Shown piece by piece: positions 40,221 to 50,541 of a DNA stretch of 64,000 bases. Location of the stretch: NCBI RefSeq assembly GCF_900099805.1, contig NZ_FNDR01000003.1:310001-374000 (forward strand). The letters run 5' to 3'. The position numbers and the translations under genes were made by a program. The stretch's first letter is position 1. Every line of letters begins with the position of its first letter. The DNA is from Variovorax sp. OV700. Lineage in GTDB: Bacteria; Pseudomonadota; Gammaproteobacteria; Burkholderiales; Burkholderiaceae_C. Under the pieces are notes generated by a model that was not told where the DNA came from, did no database searches, and worked only from the letters and a program-made list of their open reading frames with translations.

Positions 40221-41633
40221 TCATTCCCCTTTACGCTCCTCGATGCTGCGCGCGAGGAACTGCCAAAGGCGCTCGTCCTCGCTGAAGGCCACGTTGAAGC
40301 GCAGCCACCCCGTGGGGCGCGGGATCACCAAAAACAACTGACCCGGGCCGAGCATGATGCCCTCCATGGCGGCGAGCCGCGACAGATCCGCGGCATCGGT
40401 GATGTCCGGATGGCGCGCCCACAGGTACAGGCCCGCCGCGGGCTCGTGAAAAATCTCGAAGCCCTGGGCTTCCAATCGCCTTGCCACGTTCGAATGCGCT
40501 TGCGCGAGCCGCTCGCGCAGAGACTTCAGGTGCTTGCGCCAGCGCCCGTCGGTCACGGCGCCGAACACCAGCCGTTCGGTGATGTCCGAAGAGGTAAGCC
40601 CCGACACCATCTTCAGCTGGGCCAGGTCTTCCATCAGTTCGGGCTGCGCCACCACATAGCCGACTCGCAGGTTCGGTGAGATGGTCTTGGAAAAGCTGCC
40701 GACATAGACCACTTGGCGCAATTGGCTGAGGCTTGCCAGCGAGGGCCGCGAAGAGGCGTCCATGTCGGCGTAGATGTCGTTCTCGACCAGCGCGAACTGA
40801 TGCTCCTGCGCAAGCTGGAGCAGGCGCACGAGCTGCGGCATCGACGCCAGCGAGCACGTGGGGCTCTGCAGCCGCGGCTGCGTGAAAAAGGCTTTGGGCC
40901 GGTGCAGCGCCAGCAGCGCCTCCAGCGCGGGCAGGTCATAGCCGGTGGGCGTGCGCGGCACACCAATGATGTGCACGCCCAGAAAGCGGAGCATGAACAT
41001 CAGGTTGGGATAGCCGGGGTCGTCCACCAGCACCTCGTCGCCGGGCTTCAGCAACTGGCGCGCCACCAGGTCGAGCGCTTGGCTCGAGCCCTGGGTGAGC
41101 AGCACCTGGCCCGCCTCGACCGCGATCTGCCGTTCGACGAGCGAATCGGCCACCGCCATGCGCAGGGCCATGTGCCCGAAGGGCAGACCGTAACCGCCGA
41201 TGTCGGTGCCGCCGGCCGCCAGGCTGCGCAGGCTGCGGCGCATGCCGTCTTCGAACAACCAGTCGTGCGGCAGCCATCCGCAGCCCGGCTTGAGGGGCAG
41301 GTTGCGGTTCTCGAAGATCTGCCTGAGGTACCAGCGCGCATCGAAGCGCGGGTCGGGCTGGGGCGCCTTGGACCCGCTGCCGGCGGGGTTGTCGTCGCTT
41401 CGCCGCTTGACGAAGAAGCCCGCGTTGGCCCGCGACACCAGAAGGCCTTGCGCAACCAGCCGATCGTAGGCCTCCACCACCGTGAACACGCTGACGCCAT
41501 GGGCCGCGGCAAAGGCCCGAATGGAGGGCAGTTTGCTGTCGGGCCGGAGTTTCTGGGCGCCGATCAGCCCGCGCAGTCCCTCCACGATCTGACTCACGAG
41601 CGGAGTCGGCTGTTCGGGGTGAAGAATGAGCAT
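40221..41633 (-). CDS. MocR/GabR-type regulator (GntR helix-turn-helix fused to aminotransferase)
   Basis: 470 residues from ATG 41633. Residues 10-75 form a GntR winged helix (KLPSIRAFAAAHGVSVFTVV, EAYDRLVAQGLL). The rest is a fold-type I aminotransferase-like domain with the PLP lysine in YVGSFSKTISPNLRVGY. GabR-type proteins sense GABA plus PLP and activate gabT/gabD. It is divergent from gabT with 160 bases between the starts, so regulation of the GABA cluster is likely. Confidence 0.93.
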   Translation of the reverse strand: MLILHPEQPTPLVSQIVEGLRGLIGAQKLRPDSKLPSIRAFAAAHGVSVFTVVEAYDRLVAQGLLVSRANAGFFVKRRSDDNPAGSGSKAPQPDPRFDARWYLRQIFENRNLPLKPGCGWLPHDWLFEDGMRRSLRSLAAGGTDIGGYGLPFGHMALRMAVADSLVERQIAVEAGQVLLTQGSSQALDLVARQLLKPGDEVLVDDPGYPNLMFMLRFLGVHIIGVPRTPTGYDLPALEALLALHRPKAFFTQPRLQSPTCSLASMPQLVRLLQLAQEHQFALVENDIYADMDASSRPSLASLSQLRQVVYVGSFSKTISPNLRVGYVVAQPELMEDLAQLKMVSGLTSSDITERLVFGAVTDGRWRKHLKSLRERLAQAHSNVARRLEAQGFEIFHEPAAGLYLWARHPDITDAADLSRLAAMEGIMLGPGQLFLVIPRPTGWLRFNVAFSEDERLWQFLARSIEERKGE

Positions 41634-41675
41634 CGCGAGAATCCCGGCAGGCCGATCTGCACCATATTGAGGAAA

Positions 41676-41732
41676 GTATGTACAGGATACAAGACCAGCA
41701 CAGTCCTCAAAATCATCGCATCCCTTGTACAT
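41676..41732. promoter_or_regulatory. Candidate MocR operators in the gabT divergent promoter
   Basis: TGTACA occurs at 41679-41684, inside GTATGTACAGGATAC, and again at 41726-41731 (CTTGTACATGG), 47 bases apart. Paired short repeats in the divergent region are typical of MocR-type regulation. Only the repetition is seen; binding is inferred. Confidence 0.4.
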
Positions 41733-41793
41733 GGCTGCAGCCGGAGCTGAAACCTAAAGTGCCTGCTTCTTCATTCAGGCACAGGTCGAATCC

Positions 41794-43086
41794 ATGCAGC
41801 GCGAACCCCATCTCAGCAACGCCGCCCTCATGGCCCGCCGCAGCGCGGCAGTGGCACGCGGTGTGGGCCAGGCCCATGAAATTTTCGTCAGCCGCGCCGC
41901 CAATGCCGAGGTCTGGGACGTCGAGGGCCGCCGCTACATCGACTTTGCCGGCGGCATTGCGGTGCTCAACACCGGCCACTGTCATCCGGAGATCAGCGCC
42001 GCGGTCAAGGCGCAGGTCGATCTGTATTCGCACACGTGTTTCCAGGTGCTGGCCTACGAACCCTACGTGGAGCTTGCGGAGCGCCTGAATGCGCTGGCGC
42101 CCGGCGAGTTTGCCAAGAAATCGATCTTCCTGAGCACCGGCGCCGAGGCGGTCGAGAACGCGGTGAAGATCGCCCGCGCCTACACGCGCCGGCCAGGTGT
42201 CATCGCCTTTACGGGTGGTTACCACGGCCGCACGATGATGACGCTGGGCCTGACCGGAAAGGTCGCACCCTACAAGGTCGGTTTCGGCCCGTTTCCGGGC
42301 GAGGTGTTCCATGCGCTCTACCCGAATGCGCTGCACGGCGTCAGCGTGGACGACGCCTTGGCTTCGGTCGAGCTCTTGTTCAAGAACGACATCGAACCCG
42401 AACGCGTGGCGGCGTTCATCCTGGAGCCGGTGCAGGGGGAGGGCGGTTTCTACGTGGCGCCTAACGATTTCGTGGAAGGCCTGCGCGCGCTGGCGGACCG
42501 CCACGGCATCCTCATCATTGCCGACGAAGTGCAGACCGGGGCCGGCCGCACGGGCACCTGGTTTGCCAGCGAGCAATGGCCGGTGGCGCCAGACTTGATC
42601 ACCACCGCCAAGTCGATGGCGGGCGGCTTTCCTATTTCCGGCGTGGTTGGCCGCGCCGAGGTGATGGACGCTCCCGCGCCCGGCGGCCTGGGCGGCACTT
42701 ACGCCGGCAGCCCCATCGGCTGCGCCGCGGCGCTGGCGGTGCTCAAGGTGTTCGACGATGAGCAGTTGCTGGCGCGCAGCCGGGCGCTGGGCGAACGGCT
42801 CACGGCCGGTCTGCGCCGCATCGCGGCCGGCGAGCCCGCCATTGGCGACGTGCGCGGGCTCGGCGCCATGGTGGCCATCGAGCTGTTCGAAGAGGGCGAT
42901 TCCGCGCGCCCCGATGCCGCGCTGACCCGCAAAGTAGTGGCGGAAGCCGCGCGGCGCGGGTTAATCCTGCTGTCATGCGGCACCTACGGCAATGTAATTC
43001 GCGTGCTGGTGCCGCTGACGGCATCCGACTTGCTTGTGGACGAAGGCCTGGCGCTTCTCGCGGACAGCTTCGCCGCGCTGCGCTGA
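41794..43086 (+). CDS. gabT: 4-aminobutyrate-2-oxoglutarate aminotransferase
   Basis: 430-residue class III aminotransferase converting GABA and 2-oxoglutarate to succinate semialdehyde and glutamate. The PLP lysine is in TTAKSMAGGFPISGVVG; LIIADEVQTGAGRTGTWFA and the substrate region FLSTGAEAVENAVK are typical. The start ATG 41794 is followed by the expected Gln-Arg-Glu-Pro. It opens the importer-ureohydrolase-gabD run. Confidence 0.94.
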   Translation: MQREPHLSNAALMARRSAAVARGVGQAHEIFVSRAANAEVWDVEGRRYIDFAGGIAVLNTGHCHPEISAAVKAQVDLYSHTCFQVLAYEPYVELAERLNALAPGEFAKKSIFLSTGAEAVENAVKIARAYTRRPGVIAFTGGYHGRTMMTLGLTGKVAPYKVGFGPFPGEVFHALYPNALHGVSVDDALASVELLFKNDIEPERVAAFILEPVQGEGGFYVAPNDFVEGLRALADRHGILIIADEVQTGAGRTGTWFASEQWPVAPDLITTAKSMAGGFPISGVVGRAEVMDAPAPGGLGGTYAGSPIGCAAALAVLKVFDDEQLLARSRALGERLTAGLRRIAAGEPAIGDVRGLGAMVAIELFEEGDSARPDAALTRKVVAEAARRGLILLSCGTYGNVIRVLVPLTASDLLVDEGLALLADSFAALR

Positions 43087-43111
43087 ACGGTCCCTTTTCT
43101 TGAGCTCCTCC

Positions 43112-44209
<1,098 letters not shown>

Positions 44210-44258
44210 ACCCAGTCCCGTTTCTCGTTTCCGTTCATCACCCAGGAAGATACCCGCC

Positions 44259-45287
44259 ATGAAAAAGACTCTCCTTGCCTGCACCGTCGCGGCCAGCTTC
44301 GCACTGCCTGCCTTCGCGCAGCAGCAGCTCACCGTGGTCAACTTCGGTGGCGCCAACGCCAACGCGCAGAAGAAGGCTTACTACGAGCCCTACGAGAAGA
44401 CCGGCACCAAGATCATCCCGGTCGAATACAACGGCGAGCAGGCCAAGATCAAGGCCATGGTCGAGACAAAGAAGGTGACCTGGGACGTGGTCGAGGTCGA
44501 ATCGCCCGACGCCGCGCGCGGCTGCGACGAAGGCCTGTTCGAGAAGCTCGACTATTCGAAGATCGGCAACAAGGCCGACTTCCTGCCGGCCGCGGTCACC
44601 GACTGCGGCGTTGGCCTGTTCGTGTGGTCGACCGTGATGGCCTACAACGGCGAGAAGCTCAAGACCGCGCCCACCAGCTGGGCCGACTTCTGGGACGTGA
44701 AGAAGATCCCCGGCAAGCGCGGCATGCGCAAGGGCGCGCGCTACAACCTCGAGTTCGCGCTCATGGCCGACGGCGTGAAGCCGGCCGATGTGTACAAGGT
44801 GCTGGGCACCAAGGAAGGCGCCGACCGCGCGTTCAAGAAGCTCACCGAACTCAAGCCCAACATCCAGTGGTGGGAAGCCGGCGCCCAGCCGCCGCAGTTC
44901 CTGGTCGCTGGCGACGTGGTGCTGACCACCGTGTACAACGGCCGCATCGACGCGGCCAACCGCGAAGGCCGCGACCTCAAGATCTACTGGCCGGGCGGCA
45001 TCTATGACCTCGACTACCTCGTGATTCCGAAGGGCGCACCGAACAAGGAGGCTTCGCTGAAGTACATCCAGTTTGCGATGCAGCCTGCCAACCAGACCGT
45101 CTACGCGCAGAACATCGCCTACGGCCCGACCAACACCAAGGCCCTGGCTGCGCTCAGCCCCAAGGTGCTGGCCGATCTGCCGACCTCGGCGGCCAACGCC
45201 AAGGATGCGCTGCAGTTCAACGTCGCCTTCTGGGCTGACCAGGGCGAGGCGCTCGAGAAGCGCTTCGCATCCTGGGCCACGCAGTAA
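44259..45287 (+). CDS. Polyamine-type ABC importer, periplasmic binding protein (PotD-like)
   Basis: 342 residues. Signal peptide KKTLLACTVAASFALPAFA, then a PotD/PotF-like body (LTVVNFGGANANAQKKAYYE, WWEAGAQPPQFLVAGDVVL). Acidic and aromatic residues expected for cation binding are present (VVEVESPDAARGCDEG). The ligand cannot be fixed from the sequence. Confidence 0.92.
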   Translation: MKKTLLACTVAASFALPAFAQQQLTVVNFGGANANAQKKAYYEPYEKTGTKIIPVEYNGEQAKIKAMVETKKVTWDVVEVESPDAARGCDEGLFEKLDYSKIGNKADFLPAAVTDCGVGLFVWSTVMAYNGEKLKTAPTSWADFWDVKKIPGKRGMRKGARYNLEFALMADGVKPADVYKVLGTKEGADRAFKKLTELKPNIQWWEAGAQPPQFLVAGDVVLTTVYNGRIDAANREGRDLKIYWPGGIYDLDYLVIPKGAPNKEASLKYIQFAMQPANQTVYAQNIAYGPTNTKALAALSPKVLADLPTSAANAKDALQFNVAFWADQGEALEKRFASWATQ

Positions 45288-45307
45288 GCACGCAAGAGGA
45301 AGAGGCC

Positions 45308-46564
45308 ATGCACGCGGCAATGTCTGTCCCCCTGGCCTCGGTAGAGGCGCCACCCGGCGAGCTCCGGCGTGCGCTCGCGCGCGCCGAGTCGCGCCGCAAA
45401 TGGCGCGCCTTTGCGCTCACGCTGCCGCTGCTGGTCTTCCTGCTGCTGACGCTGCTGGTGCCCATCGTGGCGCTGCTGCAGCGCGCGGTCGAGAACCCCG
45501 AGGTGGCCAATGCGCTGCCGCGCACCGTGCGTGCGCTCGACGGCTGGAACCGCAAGGAGGCGCCCGCGCCCGCGGCCTATGCCGCGATGGCGGGCGACCT
45601 TGGCCAGCTGCCTGACAGTTCCGATGCGGGCGCACTCGCGCGCCGCCTCAATACCGAGATCGCGGGCGCCCGGTCGCTCGTGATGGGCACCTTCCGGGCG
45701 CTGCCGATCGCCGGCACGCCGGACGAGATCAAGGCGCGCATGCTGGAGATCGATCCGCGCTGGGGCGAGGTGCCGTACTGGCAGGCCATCGCGAAGAACG
45801 GATCGCGTTGGACACCCGACTACCTGCTCGCCTCGGTCGACCTGCGGCGCGACGTCGCGGGCGAGGTGGAGCGCATGCCCACCGACCAGCGCGCATTTTT
45901 CGGCATTCTGCTGCGCACCTTCAACATCAGCGCCGTGGTCACCTTCTTCTGCCTGCTGCTGGCCTATCCGCTGGCCTGGTGGCTGTCGACGCTGCCGGCG
46001 CGCAAGGCCAACGTGCTGATGATCCTGGTGCTGGTGCCGTTCTGGACATCCATCTTGGTGCGCGTGGCGGCTTGGATCGTGCTGCTGCAGTCCGAAGGCT
46101 TGGTGAATCGCGGGCTCATGGGCATCGGCCTCATCGACCATCCGTTGGCGCTGCTGTTCAACCGCACCGGCGTGATCATCGCGATGGTGCACATCCTGCT
46201 GCCGTTCATGATTCTGCCGCTCTACAGCGTCATGAAGAGCGTGCCGCCCACTTACCTGCGCGCCGCCGTCTCGCTCGGCAGCTCGCCGCTGGCGGCGTTC
46301 TTCCGCGTGTACGTGCCGCAGACCTATCCGGGCATCGGTGCCGGTGCGCTGCTGGTCTTCATCCTGGCCATCGGCTACTACGTGACGCCGGCGCTGCTCG
46401 GTGGTGCTGACGACCAGATGCTGAGCTACTACATCGCGCGCTACACCAACGTAGAAATCAACTGGGGCATGGCCTGCGCGCTGGGCGCCGTGCTGCTGGT
46501 CGCCACGCTGTTGCTGTATGCCGTGTACCGCCGCATCGGCAAGGCCGAGCTGAGCCTCGGCTGA
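45308..46564 (+). CDS. Polyamine-type ABC importer, permease 1 (PotB-like) with a large insertion
   Basis: 418 residues, longer than the ~290 of PotB. After the first membrane helix (LPLLVFLLLTLLVPIVALL) there is an extracytoplasmic insertion of roughly 125 residues before the remaining helices resume with FFCLLLAYPLAWWLS. The EAA-like loop appears as RAAVSLGSSPLAAFFRV. Such insertions are known in a subset of PotB-like proteins. Confidence 0.92.
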   Translation: MHAAMSVPLASVEAPPGELRRALARAESRRKWRAFALTLPLLVFLLLTLLVPIVALLQRAVENPEVANALPRTVRALDGWNRKEAPAPAAYAAMAGDLGQLPDSSDAGALARRLNTEIAGARSLVMGTFRALPIAGTPDEIKARMLEIDPRWGEVPYWQAIAKNGSRWTPDYLLASVDLRRDVAGEVERMPTDQRAFFGILLRTFNISAVVTFFCLLLAYPLAWWLSTLPARKANVLMILVLVPFWTSILVRVAAWIVLLQSEGLVNRGLMGIGLIDHPLALLFNRTGVIIAMVHILLPFMILPLYSVMKSVPPTYLRAAVSLGSSPLAAFFRVYVPQTYPGIGAGALLVFILAIGYYVTPALLGGADDQMLSYYIARYTNVEINWGMACALGAVLLVATLLLYAVYRRIGKAELSLG

Positions 46565-46586
46565 GCGGCAAGGAAGAAAGAAAAGC

Positions 46587-47405
46587 ATGCTGAAGCTTCC
46601 TCAATTTCCGGCCTATGCCACCTTCGCCGACAAGCTCGGCTGGTGGCTGGTGCGCGTCGGCTGCGTCGCGGTGCTGGCGTTTTTGCTGGCACCCATCCTC
46701 GTGGTGATTCCGCTGTCCTTCTCGGACAGTTCGTTTCTGGCCTACCCGATCCCGGGCTGGTCGCTCAAGTGGTATCGCAACCTGTTCGAGTCGCCCGAGT
46801 GGGCGCGCGCGGCGCGCAACAGCTTCATCGTCGCGCCTGCCGCCACGGTGCTGGCCACCGTGCTGGGCACGCTGGCGGCGGTGGGCCTGTCGCGCACGAG
46901 CTTTGCCTTCAAGGGCTTGCTCATGAGCGTGCTGATATCGCCGATGGTGGTGCCCATCGTGGTGGTGGGTGTTGCAACGTACCTCTACTTCGCGCCCATC
47001 GGCTTGGCCGACACCTACTTCGGTCTGATCGTGGTGCATGCCGCGCTGGGCGCACCTTTCGTGCTGACCACCGTGCTCGCCACCTTGGCCGGCTTCAACC
47101 ACAACTTGGTGCGCGCATCGCTGAGCCTGGGCGAGACACCGTTCAGAACCTTCATGCGCATCACGCTGCCAGTGATTGCGCCGGGCGTGATCTCGGGGGC
47201 GCTGTTCGCCTTTGCCACGTCGTTCGACGAAGTGGTGGTTACGCTGTTCCTCGCGGGGCCCGACCAGGTCACGCTGCCGCGCCAGATGTTCACCGGCATC
47301 CGCGAGAACATTTCGCCGACCATTGCTGCGGTGGCAACACTGCTCATCATCTTCACCACTGCGCTGCTGCTCGCGCTCGAATGGCTGCGCGGCCGGCGTC
47401 GCTGA
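46587..47405 (+). CDS. Polyamine-type ABC importer, permease 2 (PotC-like)
   Basis: 272 residues with six hydrophobic segments, normal for PotC. The coupling loop is RASLSLGETPFRTFMRITLP. It follows permease 1 after 22 bases and precedes the ureohydrolase by 12. Confidence 0.92.
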   Translation: MLKLPQFPAYATFADKLGWWLVRVGCVAVLAFLLAPILVVIPLSFSDSSFLAYPIPGWSLKWYRNLFESPEWARAARNSFIVAPAATVLATVLGTLAAVGLSRTSFAFKGLLMSVLISPMVVPIVVVGVATYLYFAPIGLADTYFGLIVVHAALGAPFVLTTVLATLAGFNHNLVRASLSLGETPFRTFMRITLPVIAPGVISGALFAFATSFDEVVVTLFLAGPDQVTLPRQMFTGIRENISPTIAAVATLLIIFTTALLLALEWLRGRRR

Positions 47406-47417
47406 ATCCCCTGCGCC

Positions 47418-48374
47418 ATGCCTCCTGACACACCGAACCAGCCGCTCGGCGGCAACTCCATGCCGCGCTTTGCCGGCCCGGGCACGATGATGCGGCTTCC
47501 CGTTGCAACGTCTGCCGAGGGGCTGGATGCGGCCTTCATCGGTGTGCCGCTGGACATCGGCACCTCCAACCGGCCGGGCGCGCGTTTCGGGCCGCGCCAG
47601 ATACGCGCCGAGTCGGCATTGCTGCGGCCCTACAACATGGCCACCGGCGCGGCGCCGTTCGATCGGCTCAACGTGGCCGACCTGGGCGACGTGCCCATCA
47701 ACACCTATTCGCTCGAGAAGTCGGTCGACATCATCTCGGCCTTCTACGACACGGTGCTGGCCGCCGGCTGTGCACCGCTCACGCTGGGTGGCGACCACAC
47801 CATTGCGCTGCCCATTCTTCGCGCGCTGGCACGCAAGCACGGCCCGGTGGCATTGGTGCATGTCGACGCGCATGCGGACGTGAACGACGACATGTTCGGC
47901 GAGCGCATCGCTCATGGCACGCCGTTTCGCCGCGCGGTGGAAGAAGGCTTGCTGGCCTGCGACAAAGTCTGGCAGATCGGTCTTCGCGGCACCGGCTATG
48001 CGGCCGATGATTTCGACTGGCCGCGTGCGCAAGGCTTCACCGTGGTGCAGGCCCACGAGGTCTGGTACCAGTCGCTGGCCCCGCTCATGGCGCAGGTGCG
48101 CGAGCGCATCGGCCCGACGCACCCGGTCTACATCAGCTTCGACATCGACGGCATCGATCCGTCGTTCGCGGGTGGCACGGGCACGCCCGAGATCGGCGGC
48201 CTCACCGTGCCGCAGGCACTGGAGATCGTGCGCGGCTGCCGCGGCCTGAACGTGGTGGGCGCCGACCTGGTGGAGGTCAGCCCGCCCTACGACCCCAGCG
48301 GGAACACCGCGCTGCTGGGCGCCAATCTTCTCTACGAGATGCTTTGCGTGCTGCCCGGCGTGCCCTACCGCTGA
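47418..48374 (+). CDS. gbuA: Ureohydrolase, probable guanidinobutyrase (agmatinase family)
   Basis: 318-residue Mn-dependent arginase-fold enzyme. Metal ligands are in LGGDHTIALP, VHVDAHADVND and SFDIDGIDPSFAGGTGTPE. It would release urea from a guanidino substrate. Placed between a polyamine-type importer and gabT/gabD under a GabR-like regulator, guanidinobutyrate (yielding GABA directly) is the best guess; agmatine (yielding putrescine) is the alternative, but no putrescine-degrading genes are in the cluster. Confidence 0.85.
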   Translation: MPPDTPNQPLGGNSMPRFAGPGTMMRLPVATSAEGLDAAFIGVPLDIGTSNRPGARFGPRQIRAESALLRPYNMATGAAPFDRLNVADLGDVPINTYSLEKSVDIISAFYDTVLAAGCAPLTLGGDHTIALPILRALARKHGPVALVHVDAHADVNDDMFGERIAHGTPFRRAVEEGLLACDKVWQIGLRGTGYAADDFDWPRAQGFTVVQAHEVWYQSLAPLMAQVRERIGPTHPVYISFDIDGIDPSFAGGTGTPEIGGLTVPQALEIVRGCRGLNVVGADLVEVSPPYDPSGNTALLGANLLYEMLCVLPGVPYR

Positions 48375-48426
48375 TGCATGCGGCTGGCTGTTGGCCAGTC
48401 TGATATTTCCAAGACGACAGAACATC

Positions 48427-49905
48427 ATGAATACGAAGACATCCCCCCTCGCATTGCTGAACGACCCGACCCTGCTCAAGACCGATGCGCTGATCGCCGG
48501 CGAATGGATCAAGGGCGCGAGCCGCTTCGACGTGAACGACCCGGCCACCGGCCAGAAGCTGGCCGACGTCGCCAACCTCGTGCGTGCGGACGCGGCGTTG
48601 GCGATTGCCGCCGCCAACAAGGCGCTCGCCGCCTGGCGCGGCAAGACCGGCAAGGAGCGCAGCATCGTCTTGCGCAAGTGGTTCGACCTGCTGGTCGCCA
48701 ACACCGAAGACCTGGGCCGCCTGATGACCGCCGAGCAGGGCAAGCCCTTTGCCGAGGCCAAGGGCGAGGTGGCCTACGGCGCAAGCTTCATCGAATGGTT
48801 TGCCGAAGAAGCCAAGCGCGTGAACGGCGAAGTGCTGCCGCAGTTCGACAACAACCGGCGCCTCCTGGTGATGAAGCAGGCCATTGGCGTGTGCGCTGCC
48901 ATCACGCCGTGGAATTTTCCGCTGGCGATGATCACGCGCAAGGTGGCGCCGGCATTGGCTGCCGGCTGCACGGTCGTCATCAAGCCGGCAGAACTCACAC
49001 CGCTCACCGCACTGGCCGCGGCCGAGCTGGCGGTGCGCGCGGGCATTCCGCCCGGCGTGCTCAACGTGCTCACGGCCGACAGCCAGAACAGCATCGCCAT
49101 CGGCAAGGAGCTGTGCGAGAGCGACGTCGTGCGCCACTTGAGCTTCACGGGCTCCACCGAAGTCGGCCGCATCCTCATGAGCCAGTGCGCGCCGACGGTC
49201 AAGAAGCTTTCCCTCGAGCTCGGCGGCAACGCGCCCTTCCTGGTGTTCGACGATGCCGATGTCGATTCAGCGGTTGAAGGCGCCATGGCCAGCAAATACC
49301 GCAACGCGGGCCAGACCTGCGTGTGCGCGAACCGGCTGTACGTGCAAGACGGCATCTACGACAGCTTCGTCGAAAAATTCGCGGCCAAGGTCAAGGCACT
49401 CAAGGTCGGCAACGGCTTCGACGAAGGCGTGATGCAAGGCCCGCTGATCGAAGATGCGGCCATCGACAAGGTGCAGCGCCACGTCGACGATGCCGTGGCA
49501 AAGGGTGGCAAGGTGCTGGCGGGCGGGCGCAAGATCGGCGGCCAGTTCTTCGAACCCACCGTGATCGCCGAGGCCACGCCCGACATGCTCTGCGCGCGCG
49601 AGGAAACCTTCGGCCCCTTCGCACCCGTGTTCCGCTTCAAGACCGAGCAGGACGCCATCGACGCCGCCAACAACACCGAGTTCGGGCTGGCCAGCTACTT
49701 CTACACCCGCGACGTGGGCCGCATCTTTCGCGTGGCCGAGGCGCTGGAATACGGCATGGTCGGCATCAATGCCGGCGTGATCGCCACCGAGCACGTGCCC
49801 TTCGGCGGCGTGAAGCAGTCGGGCCTGGGCCGCGAGGGCTCGCACCACGGCATGGACGACTACGTCGAGATCAAGTACCTCTGCCTGGGCGACATCCAGA
49901 AATAA
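48427..49905 (+). CDS. gabD: Succinate-semialdehyde dehydrogenase (NADP type)
   Basis: 492 residues. The catalytic Cys is in YRNAGQTCVCANR and the general-base Glu in SLELGGNAPFLVFDD; the NAD(P) fold region is FTGSTEVGRIL. It oxidises succinate semialdehyde to succinate, the last step after GabT. It is the last gene of the run, starting 52 bases after the ureohydrolase. Confidence 0.94.
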   Translation: MNTKTSPLALLNDPTLLKTDALIAGEWIKGASRFDVNDPATGQKLADVANLVRADAALAIAAANKALAAWRGKTGKERSIVLRKWFDLLVANTEDLGRLMTAEQGKPFAEAKGEVAYGASFIEWFAEEAKRVNGEVLPQFDNNRRLLVMKQAIGVCAAITPWNFPLAMITRKVAPALAAGCTVVIKPAELTPLTALAAAELAVRAGIPPGVLNVLTADSQNSIAIGKELCESDVVRHLSFTGSTEVGRILMSQCAPTVKKLSLELGGNAPFLVFDDADVDSAVEGAMASKYRNAGQTCVCANRLYVQDGIYDSFVEKFAAKVKALKVGNGFDEGVMQGPLIEDAAIDKVQRHVDDAVAKGGKVLAGGRKIGGQFFEPTVIAEATPDMLCAREETFGPFAPVFRFKTEQDAIDAANNTEFGLASYFYTRDVGRIFRVAEALEYGMVGINAGVIATEHVPFGGVKQSGLGREGSHHGMDDYVEIKYLCLGDIQK

Positions 49906-49916
49906 CGGCGCCGCAA

Positions 49917-49985
49917 GTGCGCATTAGTCCGCGCTTTTCGGGCCCGATTGCCTTTGAATCTGACAAATTCTCGCAAAACTCTCTC
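49917..49985 (+). promoter_or_regulatory. Conserved promoter module, copy A (upstream of the DUF4019 gene)
   Basis: GTGCGCATTA at 49917 is followed 42 bases later by three direct hexamers: TCTGAC (49959), TCTCGC (49969) and TCTCTC (49980), i.e. spacings of 10 and 11. The same layout occurs at 57038-57106 and, for the hexamers, on the minus strand at 51471-51497. Repeats of one helical turn are how OmpR-type regulators bind. Confidence 0.6.
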
Positions 49986-50031
49986 ATGCAAGGGGAGGGG
50001 ACGGCAGTATTCGCTGCAAAGGAATCCTTTC

Positions 50032-50469
50032 ATGAAAATCAGACCTATTGCCGCCTGCCTGTTGACGCTCGCCACCTACTGCACGGCGGCTTCCGCTCAA
50101 GACGTGGACCCCGGGGCGCTGGTGAAAGCCGCGCAAGCCACCGTCCAGCAAATCGACGAGGGGCGTGCCGCGGCCGTGTGGGATGGCATGTCCGCCGCGG
50201 TCAAGCAGCGCGTCTCGCGCAAGGACTTCACGGAGGCGACCGCGCGCTCGCGCCAGTCGCTGGGCACTCCCGGAGTTCGCTACTGGGTCACAGTCTCGCG
50301 CCAGCAAGCGCAAGGCACATCGTCTATTCCGGCAGGGATGTACAGCAGCGTCGAGTTCGAATCGTTGGTCGGGGGAACCAAGACCGTGCGCGAACTGGTC
50401 TCGTTCCGGCTCGATGAGGACAACACCTGGCGTGCGAGCGGCTACACCGTGCGCAGCGACGCCCGCTAG
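50032..50469 (+). CDS. Exported DUF4019 protein
   Basis: 145 residues. Signal peptide KIRPIAACLLTLATYCTAASA, then a DUF4019-like domain: AAVWDGMSAAVKQRVSRKDF, RQSLGTPGVRYW and SSVEFESLVGGTKTVRELV, ending WRASGYTVR. Such proteins are periplasmic, of unknown function. It starts 47 bases after promoter module copy A, suggesting it belongs to the same regulon as the adhesin. Confidence 0.82.
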   Translation: MKIRPIAACLLTLATYCTAASAQDVDPGALVKAAQATVQQIDEGRAAAVWDGMSAAVKQRVSRKDFTEATARSRQSLGTPGVRYWVTVSRQQAQGTSSIPAGMYSSVEFESLVGGTKTVRELVSFRLDEDNTWRASGYTVRSDAR

Positions 50470-50489
50470 AGGTCTGCGCGGATTCGACT

Positions 50490-50530
50490 CCCTCTCCCGC
50501 TTGCGGGAGAGGGCTGGGGTGAGGGTGCAG
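50490..50530. repeat. REP-like palindrome
   Basis: CCCTCTCCCGC-TT-GCGGGAGAGGG followed by CTGGGGTGAGGGTG, the common REP layout. It lies between convergent genes and may also terminate transcription. Confidence 0.7.
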
Positions 50531-50541
50531 CCGCCCAACCT

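Noticed and set aside
46458..48761. A 767-codon minus-strand frame opposite permease 2 and the ureohydrolase
   Set aside because: Same reasoning: an Arg/His-rich shadow of high-GC coding DNA.
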